Positions 41,798-50,697 of a stretch of DNA of 64,000 nt are shown piece after piece. Positions within the stretch are counted from its first letter, which is position 1, and every line of letters begins with the position of its first letter. The position numbers and the translations under genes are program-made. The DNA comes from Azospirillum soli (GTDB taxonomy: Bacteria; Pseudomonadota; Alphaproteobacteria; Azospirillales; Azospirillaceae), in assembly GCF_017876165.1 (NCBI RefSeq), contig NZ_JAGINQ010000019.1, forward strand, positions 50,751-114,750, in the 5' to 3' direction. The notes under the pieces were generated by a model that saw only the letters and a list, made by a program, of their open reading frames with translations, was not told where the DNA came from and searched no databases.

Positions 41798-42376
41798 ATG
41801 CATTTGTACATCACCGACTACAGGGACAGCACCGTTGACGACCTGTCCGACGATCTGAAAGCGCGCATGGCCCATGATGAAGGCGTGAAACTGCGCGATT
41901 TGCGGTACTGGGACATCACGCATGACAACGGTCAGCCCATAGCGGAGGAGTTCGGCATCTACTGGGTCGCCCTGGACCGAAGCCCTCTTTACATTGGCAA
42001 GTGTACTTCCTTGTCATTCGTTGAGCGGATCGGTGGTCATCTTTCCCTTGGCGCTCACCACTGGAAAAATTTGCTGCTGCGACGCCACGCCGACATTTGG
42101 CAACCGCGAAGCGGCTTGGTTCCCCAGGATTCTGTAGAGACCCTGGCAGACGCCCAGATCGGGCTGCTGCACATTATGCGCCGTGGCATGCCGGGCGACG
42201 TTCCGAGGGACATGCTTCAGGAGGCGTGTAAGGACATCGGCAGGCTGGAGAAGGCGTTGCGGGGTGCTCTGAAGACGCCTTTGACGCCGGCCCCACCAAA
42301 CGAGGCGTATCTCGCCATCCCTCTCGACGAGGCTTTGCGCCACGTGTGGCGGCTGCACGAGGCTATCGATGCGTAG
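41798..42376 (+). CDS. GIY-YIG-like nuclease-fold protein
   Basis: ATG 41798 (MHLYITDYRDSTVDDLSDDL) with GGGAGCGG ten bases upstream; 192 residues. Contains GIYWVALDRSPLYIGKCTSL, then FVERIGGHLSLGAHHW, the order of a GIY-YIG domain (GIY...YIGK, then Arg and His). The typical metal-binding Glu is not obvious; candidates are later acidic residues. The C-terminal part is helical. It may be a nuclease or an inactive binding module. It seems to form a two-gene unit with the coiled-coil membrane protein upstream. Confidence 0.6.
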   Translation: MHLYITDYRDSTVDDLSDDLKARMAHDEGVKLRDLRYWDITHDNGQPIAEEFGIYWVALDRSPLYIGKCTSLSFVERIGGHLSLGAHHWKNLLLRRHADIWQPRSGLVPQDSVETLADAQIGLLHIMRRGMPGDVPRDMLQEACKDIGRLEKALRGALKTPLTPAPPNEAYLAIPLDEALRHVWRLHEAIDA

Positions 42377-42415
42377 CGGAATCCTACGGGCCTGCGCGCC
42401 AAGGAGGACACCAGC

Positions 42416-42742
42416 GTGCCCCACCTCTTCCTCGACGATGAGCGCGAGCCGGTCGGCGACGGCTGGGTGGTGGTGCGCTCGGTCGTCGCGGCGATCGCCT
42501 GGGTCGAGGAGCATGGGTTCCCCGATTACGTGTCCTTCGACAACGACTTGGGGCCCGGCCTGCCGGAAGGCCGTGACTTCGCGGAATGGCTGATCCAGCG
42601 GGATCTCGATACGGGCGGCATGCCGGAGGGCTTCGACTTCTATGTTCACAGCCAGAACGCCGTCGCCCGCGAGGCTATCGAGGGGAAGTTGCGGGCCTAC
42701 CTGGAGTTCCGGATGACGGGTGCGGCTGCTGGCCCGTGCTGA
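42416..42742 (+). CDS. Cyclic-phosphate-processing receiver (cREC) domain protein
   Basis: GTG start 42416 with AGGAGG ten bases upstream; 108 residues. Family pattern seen: LFLDDEREPVGDGWVVVRSV, YVSFDNDLGPGLPEGRDFAE and FYVHSQNAVAREAIEGKL. The DDER, S-F-D-N-D-LG and HSQN motifs define the cREC group, a receiver-like fold thought to act on cyclic phosphates of RNA or nucleotides. Such genes often sit in conflict-system neighbourhoods. Here it follows the GIY-YIG gene by 40 bp in the same direction. Confidence 0.75.
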   Translation: MPHLFLDDEREPVGDGWVVVRSVVAAIAWVEEHGFPDYVSFDNDLGPGLPEGRDFAEWLIQRDLDTGGMPEGFDFYVHSQNAVAREAIEGKLRAYLEFRMTGAAAGPC

Positions 42743-42745
42743 GGT

Positions 42746-43216
42746 TCAGCGATTCAGGAACTCGCGGATCAGATCCCAACGGTCGCGGTATCCTTCCAAG
42801 CCGGTCAGGCGGCTGCGAACGATCTTCCCCCAGACGTCGGCAAGGTTCCGGACCTCCAGGACGTACGAGACCGGAAGGATGTAAAAGTCTGGGCGGCGGA
42901 CGCCGCTGTCGCCCTTCTTTGGACCGGTCCGATACCCCCGGTTCAGAGCGGCAAGAACCACAAAGTCAGTGTCGAAGTTTTTGATGATCGTACCGACGAA
43001 TCCAGTGTCGACGCGGCTCTTGACCTGGACGCGGGCCGACGTGTTGCGCGCCGGATTGGTGGCGATGATGTCGTAGCCTGGGAAGTTGGTGTAGGTCTTG
43101 TATGACGGGATGCCCTCCAGGAGGAGGTGCCCGAGGACCAGGAACTCGGCTCCAGCCGCTTCGAGCGAGGTGTCTCGGCGCTTCGCCTTCGGCACGGCCT
43201 CGGTGAACCCGGTCAT
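42746..43216 (-). CDS. PD-(D/E)XK-like endonuclease-fold protein
   Basis: 156 residues from ATG 43216. Core elements: Glu in LEAAGAEFLVLGHLLLEG, Asp in FPGYDIIA and QVKSR, giving the E...D...QxK arrangement of a PD-(D/E)XK nuclease of the DUF4365-like kind. The rest (NFDTDFVVLAALNRGYR, DFYILPVSYVLEVRNL) forms the usual strands after the active site. Convergent with the cREC gene. Could be a small restriction nuclease or defence effector. Confidence 0.65.
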   Translation of the reverse strand: MTGFTEAVPKAKRRDTSLEAAGAEFLVLGHLLLEGIPSYKTYTNFPGYDIIATNPARNTSARVQVKSRVDTGFVGTIIKNFDTDFVVLAALNRGYRTGPKKGDSGVRRPDFYILPVSYVLEVRNLADVWGKIVRSRLTGLEGYRDRWDLIREFLNR

Positions 43217-43263
43217 GATGGCGTTCCTAAGGAATGCCTCGTACAGACCCGCGCAGGCGCGAC

Positions 43264-43992
43264 CTACGCCCCGAACCGTGACGCTTCGATGGTTTTGATG
43301 AACCGGAGGAACGCGCTGACCGATTCGAAGATGAACCGTGCCTCTGCCTGATCGAGCAGATCGAAGACGCCGAACGCATTCTTGACGATCTGGAGCGTCA
43401 TGTCGCGCAGTTCCCGCTCCTGCGTCAGTGCCTTGGTATATTTGCCCACCCGGCTACGCAGCGCCTCTGAGCGGTCGCACGGAATGCCTCGCTCGTCGAG
43501 CAGATGCTCAAATTTCTTCATGCAGTAGGTGTGCAGTCGGTCGAGAGCCGCCGACGGCCGGTTGGCGGCAATGTCGCGCTCGATGGAGGCCACGAGTTCC
43601 TCCAGCGTGGGGTCGCGCGCCTTGAAGCGCTCGATGGCGTCGGTGCGCGGCCCCGCGTCACCGCCTTCCATCTTGCTGATGAGGGCGAACAGGCGAGCCT
43701 TGATGGCCTCGCGCCCATCGGCCTCCCGGTAAGCCGGGATCTCCTCGCTGTGGTCCCACAAGCGCCGCAGCACTCGACAGACCGTGTGCTCGTCTTCGGT
43801 CTCCACGAATGCGTTCAGGTGCTTGGCCTTGGAGCCGCCGTTGTAGGCGTACTTGGTGTCGTAGATCTCAATGCCGAACTCGTCTTCAAAGAACTCGGCG
43901 AACGTGCCGTTGCTGAATTTGAGGACGTATCCGCCGTGCATGTTGAATGCGTCAGCGATCGTCCTGAACTCCGGCTTCTTCAGCGCAACCAT
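43264..43992 (-). CDS. AbiJ-like abortive infection protein
   Basis: ATG 43992 (MVALKKPEFRTIADAFNMHG) is chosen for its GGGGGCGGGTG; ATG 44013 is possible. 242 residues. The N-terminal domain (FRTIADAFNMHGGYVLKFSN, FAEFFEDEFGIEIYDTKYAY) matches the N-terminal domain found in AbiJ-type proteins. The C-terminal region is helical (SEALRSRVGKYTKALTQERE, KNAFGVFDLLDQAEARFIFE) and may be a HEPN or Abi-C-like effector. Abortive infection by RNA cleavage is the known role of such combinations; here it is inferred. Confidence 0.65.
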   Translation of the reverse strand: MVALKKPEFRTIADAFNMHGGYVLKFSNGTFAEFFEDEFGIEIYDTKYAYNGGSKAKHLNAFVETEDEHTVCRVLRRLWDHSEEIPAYREADGREAIKARLFALISKMEGGDAGPRTDAIERFKARDPTLEELVASIERDIAANRPSAALDRLHTYCMKKFEHLLDERGIPCDRSEALRSRVGKYTKALTQERELRDMTLQIVKNAFGVFDLLDQAEARFIFESVSAFLRFIKTIEASRFGA

Positions 43993-44032
43993 CACCCGCC
44001 CCCACCCAATCATACCCCACCATGAATACCCA

Positions 44033-45238
44033 TCATCCGGTCTCCGAACCAGAGCCGGGCAGCACCGGCTCGGCGCCGAACGGCCGGTTGATCACCGTCA
44101 GCGCCTCCGTGGCGGCGAACAGCCGGTTGCGCCGGTAGCCGGTCCGCTCGGTCAGGATGCCGGCCTCCTGCAGCAGATGCACCGCCGTGTCGGCCGCCCG
44201 GAACGTCACGTCGAGTTCCTTGGCGAGTCGGTTGACGGTGATCACCGGGTAATGCGGCAGCAGGTCGAGGGCGCGCAGCGCGGCCGAGCCGCGGCGGAAC
44301 GATCGGCGCCCCAGCCAGATCGCCCGGAGAGCCGTCAGAGCGCGGCGCGTCACCATCAGTTCGTCCACGGTGGCTACCACCGCGTCGGCCAGGTAGCCGA
44401 CCAGCGCGTGCCATTCGAGGCGCTGCTGCGCGGCCTTGAGGGCGTCGTAGTACGCCTGCTTGTGAGCCTCGATGTAGGGGCTGAGGTAGAGCGGAACGTG
44501 CCCCTCGGCCGCCATCATCAGCGGCAGCAGAAGACGGCCAACGCGGCCGTTGCCATCGCGATACGGGTGCACGGCCTCGAAGTGGGCGTGGCCGATGGCC
44601 ATGCGTGTGAGCAAGCCCTGCGTCATGGACTGCATGCCTTCGTTCCGCAGGTATTCCAGGCTTTGCGCGAGGCACGCGGGCACATGCTTCGGCGGCGGCG
44701 GGTTGAAGGACGAATAGGCGATGTTGCCACCCCCGCCGATCCAGGCGACGACCTGACGTAGGTGGCCCGGCACGTCTCGGTACGTCGTGTCGCCCTTCAT
44801 GATGGACCGGTGCAGGTCCTGCACCAAGTCGAGGGTGAAGATCGTTGACCTCTCCGACTGGGCGCGGGGCAGGAAGGAGTCGAGGGCTTTGGCGTAGTCC
44901 CGCACCTGCACTGCCGCCTCGGTCGCATCCCCGTCTTCGGTCTCCTCGACGGCGAGCAGTTCGTCGAGGGTCGAATTCGTGCCCTCGATGCCGGCACTCG
45001 ACACCGCCTCGCGCCGGGTCAGCACGCGGCTCAGCAGGTAGGGATCATGCAGATCGGTTGCGAGCGCATCAATACGAGCGAGCGCCTGGTTGGCCGCTTC
45101 GCTACGCGCCAGCGCCGGCCCCAGCGGCACCGCGTCTTCCGGTGGCGGCAGGGGCACGACGCCGTAATGCACCTGGTGCGGCGCCGGCAGGCGGACAAGC
45201 CGCTGGCGCACGTCATGGCACAGATCTTCGCGGCGCAT
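44033..45238 (-). CDS. Fic family protein (AMP-transferase)
   Basis: 401 residues from ATG 45238. The Fic motif VHPYRDGNGRVGR (His about residue 223) is intact, so the active site looks functional. The inhibitory motif SSAGIEGT (residues 80-87) is in the N-terminal position, making this a class II Fic with a self-contained brake. The C-terminal 90 residues include a winged-helix-like segment (YPVITVNRLAKELDVTFRAA). Known members AMPylate proteins; the target here is unknown. It ends 20 bp from the AbiJ-like start. Confidence 0.88.
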   Translation of the reverse strand: MRREDLCHDVRQRLVRLPAPHQVHYGVVPLPPPEDAVPLGPALARSEAANQALARIDALATDLHDPYLLSRVLTRREAVSSAGIEGTNSTLDELLAVEETEDGDATEAAVQVRDYAKALDSFLPRAQSERSTIFTLDLVQDLHRSIMKGDTTYRDVPGHLRQVVAWIGGGGNIAYSSFNPPPPKHVPACLAQSLEYLRNEGMQSMTQGLLTRMAIGHAHFEAVHPYRDGNGRVGRLLLPLMMAAEGHVPLYLSPYIEAHKQAYYDALKAAQQRLEWHALVGYLADAVVATVDELMVTRRALTALRAIWLGRRSFRRGSAALRALDLLPHYPVITVNRLAKELDVTFRAADTAVHLLQEAGILTERTGYRRNRLFAATEALTVINRPFGAEPVLPGSGSETG

Positions 45239-45279
45239 GGGGAGAAACCTTCAGCGTGGGGCCGTGAGAGTCAGCCTTA

Positions 45280-45504
45280 TTGAAGGTTACCACGCCAACC
45301 TACACCAGGGAAGGCCGCCGGAGTGCCTTGGTGAAGGTTGTCCGTTCCGTCGTAGCGCGGGCGACTGCTGCACGGTGGCACGGCGAGAAGGTGGTGCGCC
45401 GGCACATCGGCGCGCTGGAGGCCCGCGGTCAAGTCGTACAGATGCGCTTGCGCGAGGGCGGGAAACGCGTGGGCATGCGAATCTACTGGCCGTCGGGGTG
45501 CTGA
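45280..45504 (+). CDS. Possible small basic wHTH-like protein
   Basis: TTG start at 45280, 74 residues, divergent from fic. RHIGALEARGQVVQMRLREG and KRVGMRIYWPSG give a winged-helix look, and the protein is strongly basic. Ribosome site GAGAG is weak and the start is uncertain. May be a small regulator or a shadow frame. Confidence 0.3.
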   Translation: MKVTTPTYTREGRRSALVKVVRSVVARATAARWHGEKVVRRHIGALEARGQVVQMRLREGGKRVGMRIYWPSGC

Positions 45505-46191
45505 CGTCAGGTGGCTTGGACGTTTTCAATCACCGAACCCCCCAGCGCCTCCCAGACTCACATCAGCGATGCTGGAAGGAAGCCCCCTAGAACCAGGCGC
45601 GCATGAACCACCTTGCTGATGCCCGCCGCACGAAGGTTGGCCATCACGACCGCATCGTATTTGACGCACTGGTAAAGGCCGCGCTCGAACAGCCTCCAGC
45701 GCCGTCTGGGTCGCCGCACGCCTCGACATTCGCGGCCGCTTCTCCTTCTATGCCCGAATGATCAGGAAAATCGCCTGCTCGCAGGAGATCCCGTCCCGGA
45801 GGGCGGCGTCGAGGATAGTCTGGGCTTCCATGCGCTGAGCCACGCTCTTCCGCACGCGTCGTGCCGTTACTGTCGTTCCAGCCACGGATTCATTTCTCCC
45901 ATCGGTGCGGTCACGTAACAGTGCCTGCTGCGGCGCGATCGACGATTGTCATCGCTCCACAGATAGCCGTGTCGTCAATGGTATCCCGACAGCGGCCTCG
46001 CAAAGCGAGCCGAGCACCTCGAAGGCAATGGGTTGCGGACACCCAGGAACGTTGGCAGGTGAAAATCCGAGAAGCCCAAATTCACCCATCCCGGATCATG
46101 TGAAACGCGCACCTCCATGCCCTCCTCAAACGAGGCCGCGGTACTCCTTGGTCCGGGCCCGCGGCGATGCTCTCGCCGCATCCCGCCGACC
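45505..46191. other. Mostly non-coding or decayed stretch
   Basis: About 690 bp with no credible long gene. Only one short leftward frame (45885-45748) has a ribosome site. Codon use breaks up compared with the flanks, which suggests decayed DNA between the defence island and the next genes. Confidence 0.4.
45748..45885 (-). CDS. Possible 45-residue small protein
   Basis: GTG 45885 with GGGAGAAA eight bases upstream. Reads VAGTTVTARRVRKSVAQRME, then AQTILDAALRDGISCEQAIF and a hydrophobic end LIIRA. Amphipathic helix pattern; no family. It may be a remnant. Confidence 0.3.
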   Translation of the reverse strand: MAGTTVTARRVRKSVAQRMEAQTILDAALRDGISCEQAIFLIIRA

Positions 46192-46637
46192 ATGCCGACC
46201 GATCTCCGGCGGGCGGTCGAGACGGTGCATCGGAACGTCGCCACCGGGCACGGGCGCATCCTGGAGGCGGCGCAATTCCAGACGCTGTTCGAGATCATGA
46301 TGGGGGAGCGTGTTGCCCAGACCACCGCAACCCGCGTGCATAGGATGCTCAACGCCCTCGCGCGCCGTTCGTTTTCGACTACGCCATCCCAGCCGTGCGG
46401 GACACCTACCGTCCGGATGAAGAGAACAGCATCGTTTTCGCCATCGCCGGGCACCATCATGAGTTTTGTGACGTCGCGCCCGACGCCCTGGAGCCGGTAG
46501 CGCTGCGGCTGGACCGCGACCTCGTGGCCGACCTGACCGGCGCCAAGGCTCCCGTTAGCGATGAGATCGAGGCCGAGATCCGCCGACACACTTTGTATCT
46601 GGACCTTGGTATCTGGACCTGCCCCATCGGGCGCTGA
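46192..46637 (+). pseudogene. Unknown gene with one-base frameshift
   Basis: From ATG 46192 (MPTDLRRAVETVHRNVATGH) one frame is protein-like up to RMLNALARRS; from about 46372 the coding sense moves to another frame, reading FDYAIPAVRDTYRPDEENSI, IVFAIAGHHHEFCDVAPDAL and ending WTCPIGR at TGA 46635-46637. The shift lies in a run of four T (46372-46375); one extra T would restore a single frame of about 149 residues. Either a recent mutation or a sequencing error. The stop overlaps the next start (TGATG), so the two genes are coupled. Family unknown. Confidence 0.55.
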
Positions 46638-47206
46638 TGCTCGGTGACGAGGAGGTCCGGGCCATCTTTGTCGGCGGGCAACCGGAGCGAGGCGGCTACA
46701 CCGCCGCCGCGGCCGTCGTGCTGACCGAGCCGGGCCGCGACCATCCCTACTCCACGCTGGTCTGGCCCTTGGCCGATGCCGACGCGGAGCCGAGCGGCCC
46801 GGTGCCGGATGGATTCAATCAGGCCGAGGCCGAGCGGCAGTTGTCCGACCTCGTGCGGCTCGTCGTCGCCTACCGGATGACCCGGCGCGGACAGCCGGAA
46901 GAAACGGTGCCCCACACCCGGCCGGAGATCCTGGCCGCCGACCGGAATTGGCGGGCCGAGGCGAAAATGACCTCGCTGTTCCGCGTCGCCGACCTGCGCG
47001 CGCCGGCCGACCGTTTCGGTCGGGCCAGCACCAGGCCAGCCAGCGAGGCGTCCTGGCGCCTGGGCTGGCGATCGACGGTCAGCCCGCATTTCCGGTGGCA
47101 GGCGCACGGCCCGCAGTGGTCGCTCAGGAGACTTATGTGGATCAAGGCGCATGAGCGCGGACCGCGGGGCGCGCCCCGGAAGGCGGAGATCGAGACGCTG
47201 CGCTGA
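46637..47206 (+). CDS. Unknown protein with conserved C-terminal His-Trp motif
   Basis: 189 residues from ATG 46637, coupled to the frameshifted gene by TGATG. Globular N-terminal half (GGYTAAAAVVLTEPGRDHPY, LSDLVRLVVAYRMTRRGQ). The end SPHFRWQAHGPQWSLRRLMW followed by IKAHERGP matches a motif (H-W/F-R-x-Q-x-x-GP-x-x-SLR-x-x-WI) that recurs in phage and plasmid proteins of unknown role. The two genes probably work together. Confidence 0.55.
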   Translation: MLGDEEVRAIFVGGQPERGGYTAAAAVVLTEPGRDHPYSTLVWPLADADAEPSGPVPDGFNQAEAERQLSDLVRLVVAYRMTRRGQPEETVPHTRPEILAADRNWRAEAKMTSLFRVADLRAPADRFGRASTRPASEASWRLGWRSTVSPHFRWQAHGPQWSLRRLMWIKAHERGPRGAPRKAEIETLR

Positions 47207-47507
47207 CCGGGAGGCACGCCGAGAAGCACAAAGGTCGGGTTCATCGCCCGGCCTGTGGAATGCGGTATGAAAATGGCCTTCCGTCCTCCGCCGCGGCCTG
47301 CGGCCGGCCCCGGCGCGTCGCCGCCATCGGCAGGAGTTGGCGTCAGCACCCGAATCCTACGGCCGCACAACGGATACCGCTACACCCGCCGAGGCTCATG
47401 AATGTTTCCGGCCCAAAGCACCTGTGGCGCTGCCGCAAGGAGCCCCTTGATTTGCTACCCGCCCTTTGTTGTCACCGTTATGCCCTTCGCCGGTGGCGCC
47501 GCGCATC
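47207..47507. other. Intergenic, no gene supported
   Basis: About 300 bp between converging genes. No terminator hairpin or repeat stood out. Confidence 0.35.
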
Positions 47508-49841
47508 TTATCTCTGCCCAAACACCAAGGCCGCCCCTTCTTTGCAAGCAATTGTCCGCGCTGGTCCCGGATCGGTCCCAGTCTCCGTGACGATCTCGTG
47601 GCGGAAGAAGAAGCAAGAGCGCCCCTTGTCCTTCGGATCATCGGCCATACCGAGCGTCGCAATGGTGCCGCGGTGCGCTCCTACATTCCAGGCCACTGTT
47701 GCGGTTTCCGGCAAAACCTTGGCTGCCGAGGCGAGGGCCGCCACGATGCGGAACCGGTCATCTTCGGTGAGGCGAAGCCGCGTCGTGTTGCGCCATTCCC
47801 GACCAACCAGCACTTGCTCGGCGTCGGGCAGGCGCAGTTTGATCTTGTCGTCGCGCACGGCCTTCACGATCGACTGGATTGCCGGTCCGAAGCGTTGACG
47901 GTCGCGCGGATCAACCGCGCCCAACACCCGCTCGCTGGCGTCCAACGTCTTCGCCCCGGACACGCCATCCACCGCGCCCGCGTACACGCCGAGCGCGCGC
48001 AGATCCTCCTGAAGGAGGCGGGTTTGCCCGTCCGAGACCGTTTTCTGTGCTGCCGTGCCGTCATGCCCCGGCGCCTGGGGCGCGATGGACGCGCGGGCCT
48101 GTTCTGCCGTCCGGGCCGCGCGCAAGGCTTCCTTACGCTGGGAGAACGCCATCCGGTTGGTGAACACCGTGCGCCCCTCGCGCCGCGCGTCCCACTCGGC
48201 CGCCATGCGGGTCAGCACGGCCCCCGGCGTGTCGCCCGGCTGGCGCGGCTGCCCGAGCCCGTTGTGGGCGAAGGACAGCGTCACGACGTAAAGCGCCAGC
48301 AGCGGGACCGTGACGAGGAAGGGCCACGCCCCCTGCGATGGCGCCTTGCGCGCGCCGTTCTCCACCACCGCCGCCAAGCGCTTGCGCCCGATGTCGCGGG
48401 CGACCAGATAGAGCGCCACGATGGCCAGCACCGGCCAGGCGATTTCCCACAGCGCGCGCTGCGGCCCGTCGTCCCAGATCATTGGGTCGAGTTCCACAAG
48501 GTCGAAGAGGAAACCCTGCACGTCGACCAGGACCAGCGCGGCCATTAAGCCGGCGAGAACCGGAACCGCCGCCAGCCAGAGCCCCATCGTGGCCCCCCGG
48601 CTCAGCCCGTGATACCCGCGCTCGATCCCCAGACGCAGGCGTTGCGTGAACGCCTCGGTGAGCGCCCCCTTGTATTCGGCGACGAGCCCATCGACGTCGG
48701 CCGGTGCGGTGCCTCCCACCATCTTGAGCAGGCGGCGAGGCACATCCGCCTCTTGGGCCGCTTTCAGCACGTCGTAGGGCGCCTTCCCCTCCCCGACGAT
48801 GCGCTCGTGCAGCGGCTTCAGCACGTGGTCGAGCCATGGCGGCATCTCGTGGATGAGCACGGGCTTGCCGTAGCCGGTGACGGTGAAGCAGACGTTCGGG
48901 GCGATGAACTCTGCCTCGACCAGAGGGATGGCGCCCGTGAAGCGATACCAGATGGTGCCGTCCTTGACGTTGCGCTCCGCAAAGGCGAGGTCGAGGATCG
49001 TCGGGTGCAGGTCGGCCGTGGCGTGTTTCTCCAGCGCCTCCTTCAGCCGGCCCGGTGCGTTGTCCCTCAACCGGTGCTGACGGCTCGGCGACACCTTGAT
49101 GTAGGCTGTGTGGAGGTGGGTGAACCCGCCAGCACCCGTGCAGGACGAGCAGACGACGACGGCATTACCGGCGCACGTCGAGCAAGTCACCCAGCCCCGG
49201 CCGCCGCAGCCGAAGCAAACGCCGCCCCGCCTGCTGCCCCAGCACTGATTGCAGGTGACATGGCGAAAATCGTAGCACTGCCGGCTGCTGTCCCAGAAGT
49301 TTTCCCGCTGCCGGCCGGTGCCGCCGCACCCTGAACAGGACGTCTTCCCGTCGCCGCAGCATCCGTAGCAGGTTACCGTCCCATCGGAACAGGAGGGACA
49401 GTCCACCTTGCCGGACTCGCGGCAGGTGACGCAGCCTTCCTGTGTGTAAAGCCGCGGCGCCGACGAGGACAGGCGCAGCGTGCTGGTGAAGGTCAGGAGC
49501 GCTTCCAGCGGATCGCCGATGGCGGCGATCGCCCGCTCCAGCGTCCCGGCGCTCTGCGCCTCGACGCCGACGGTCTCCTCGAACATCCGGTTGAGGCTGC
49601 TCCCGCCGCAGTGTGTGGCGTTGGCGACGTCGACGTACCCGTACCGCGTTTCGACCGACGTTCCCCAGCCCACCGTGGCACCCAGCCAGGCGCTGACCGG
49701 GTGGTCGGTGCGCGCGATCGCATCGACCGTCACCTCCTTGCCCGCGGGGAGATTGCCATGGCCCAGGGCCCGCACGCAGTCTACGACGCGCGCGCACAGC
49801 GGGTCATCCAGGCTCCGCACCCTCTCCTGCGTTTCCAACAT
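47508..49841 (-). CDS. Large membrane protein with DnaJ-type cysteine-rich region
   Basis: 777 residues from ATG 49841 with GGGAGGATAAAG upstream. Residues 137-240 contain about ten C-x-x-C pairs with DnaJ-like spacing (CVTCRESGKVDCPSCSDG, CSGCGGTGRQ, CFGCGGRGWVTCSTCAG), a multi-zinc domain. Three membrane segments follow near 419-440, 466-482 and 505-525. Residues 600-625 (LLQEDLRALGVYAGAVDGVS) resemble a peptidoglycan-binding-1 helix motif. The end (ATVAWNVGAHRGTIATLGMA, ARTIACKEGAALVFG) is like the RT0821/17-kDa surface-antigen tail. Soluble zinc-binding front, membrane anchor and envelope-binding tail form an unusual combination. Last gene of the cluster. Confidence 0.7.
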   Translation of the reverse strand: MLETQERVRSLDDPLCARVVDCVRALGHGNLPAGKEVTVDAIARTDHPVSAWLGATVGWGTSVETRYGYVDVANATHCGGSSLNRMFEETVGVEAQSAGTLERAIAAIGDPLEALLTFTSTLRLSSSAPRLYTQEGCVTCRESGKVDCPSCSDGTVTCYGCCGDGKTSCSGCGGTGRQRENFWDSSRQCYDFRHVTCNQCWGSRRGGVCFGCGGRGWVTCSTCAGNAVVVCSSCTGAGGFTHLHTAYIKVSPSRQHRLRDNAPGRLKEALEKHATADLHPTILDLAFAERNVKDGTIWYRFTGAIPLVEAEFIAPNVCFTVTGYGKPVLIHEMPPWLDHVLKPLHERIVGEGKAPYDVLKAAQEADVPRRLLKMVGGTAPADVDGLVAEYKGALTEAFTQRLRLGIERGYHGLSRGATMGLWLAAVPVLAGLMAALVLVDVQGFLFDLVELDPMIWDDGPQRALWEIAWPVLAIVALYLVARDIGRKRLAAVVENGARKAPSQGAWPFLVTVPLLALYVVTLSFAHNGLGQPRQPGDTPGAVLTRMAAEWDARREGRTVFTNRMAFSQRKEALRAARTAEQARASIAPQAPGHDGTAAQKTVSDGQTRLLQEDLRALGVYAGAVDGVSGAKTLDASERVLGAVDPRDRQRFGPAIQSIVKAVRDDKIKLRLPDAEQVLVGREWRNTTRLRLTEDDRFRIVAALASAAKVLPETATVAWNVGAHRGTIATLGMADDPKDKGRSCFFFRHEIVTETGTDPGPARTIACKEGAALVFGQR

Positions 49842-49967
49842 TCCGGCTTTATCCTCCCGCCCCTCAGACCGGACCAGATCCCTCGTGGCCCGCCTGTCGT
49901 GCTAGTGCCCTAAGGTTGCTGTTGAAGGCGCGGAACGCCACTTTTGACGATAGACTTCTGAAGCGCT

Positions 49968-50600
49968 TTACGCGCTCATCGCTGCGGTCATGTCATTGAG
50001 GAGTGCGCGTCCCGGCTCCACCGTCAGCCCATAGAAGAGAACCTTTGGCTTGCTGTTGCTCTTCTCCCGAAGGTTCAAGGTGATCGATCGTGCGCGCTGG
50101 CGCGATCCCATCACTTGCCCCATTCCAATGGCTGCGTTCGACGCCGCCATCGCCACGTTTGCGGTCGCGCTCGCCGCAGCCAAGCCAACCCCTACCGGGC
50201 CGGTGCCGCCCACGAAAACCGCTGGCGACGAAGTTACGATCGGAGCGGAGGAGTCCGGTGCCTTCAGATAGAGTTCCGCAATGTCGGCAACCGGGTAAAA
50301 TTGGTCGCCAACCTTGAGGCCGGACGCATTGGCGACAAAGGTCACCGGCTTACGCCTCTTGCGGTCGCGGATCACAGCAAAGTGCCAAATAACCCATAGA
50401 AAAATCACGGCCGGCGCCAGTATGACGATACCCGGCATGCTCCGCGTTTCCGCAGCCATGATGCTGCAGTTGCCAAGCATGAACACGGAAAGCAACGAGA
50501 GGAAGATAACTAAGCCCCTGGAACCTCGCGCTGGTTCAACTTCGAAAATGGTCCCTTCTGGAGTGTCCTTTCGGATGAAGCGCGCCTCACGTGATGACAT
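49968..50600 (-). CDS. Small membrane protein of the envelope cluster
   Basis: ATG 50600 (MSSREARFIRKDTPEGTIFE) with AAAGGCAG upstream; 210 residues. Two transmembrane helices (GLVIFLSLLSVFMLGNC and GIVILAPAVIFLWVIWHF) near the N-terminus, then a soluble domain (VTFVANASGLKVGDQFYPVA, DIAELYLKAPDSS) and a glycine/alanine-rich stretch (GPVGVGLAAASATANVAMAA). The soluble part has a PH-like or YdjF-like beta pattern, which is uncertain. Lies between two larger genes of the same direction. Confidence 0.55.
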   Translation of the reverse strand: MSSREARFIRKDTPEGTIFEVEPARGSRGLVIFLSLLSVFMLGNCSIMAAETRSMPGIVILAPAVIFLWVIWHFAVIRDRKRRKPVTFVANASGLKVGDQFYPVADIAELYLKAPDSSAPIVTSSPAVFVGGTGPVGVGLAAASATANVAMAASNAAIGMGQVMGSRQRARSITLNLREKSNSKPKVLFYGLTVEPGRALLNDMTAAMSA

Positions 50601-50697
50601 CGTGACTGCCTTTACTGATTTGCTGCGCCCCTCCTTCAAGGGACGCCAGCGTTGCGGTGAAATTCCAATGTGATGTCCATTCCGCGCAGTGGCGCGC

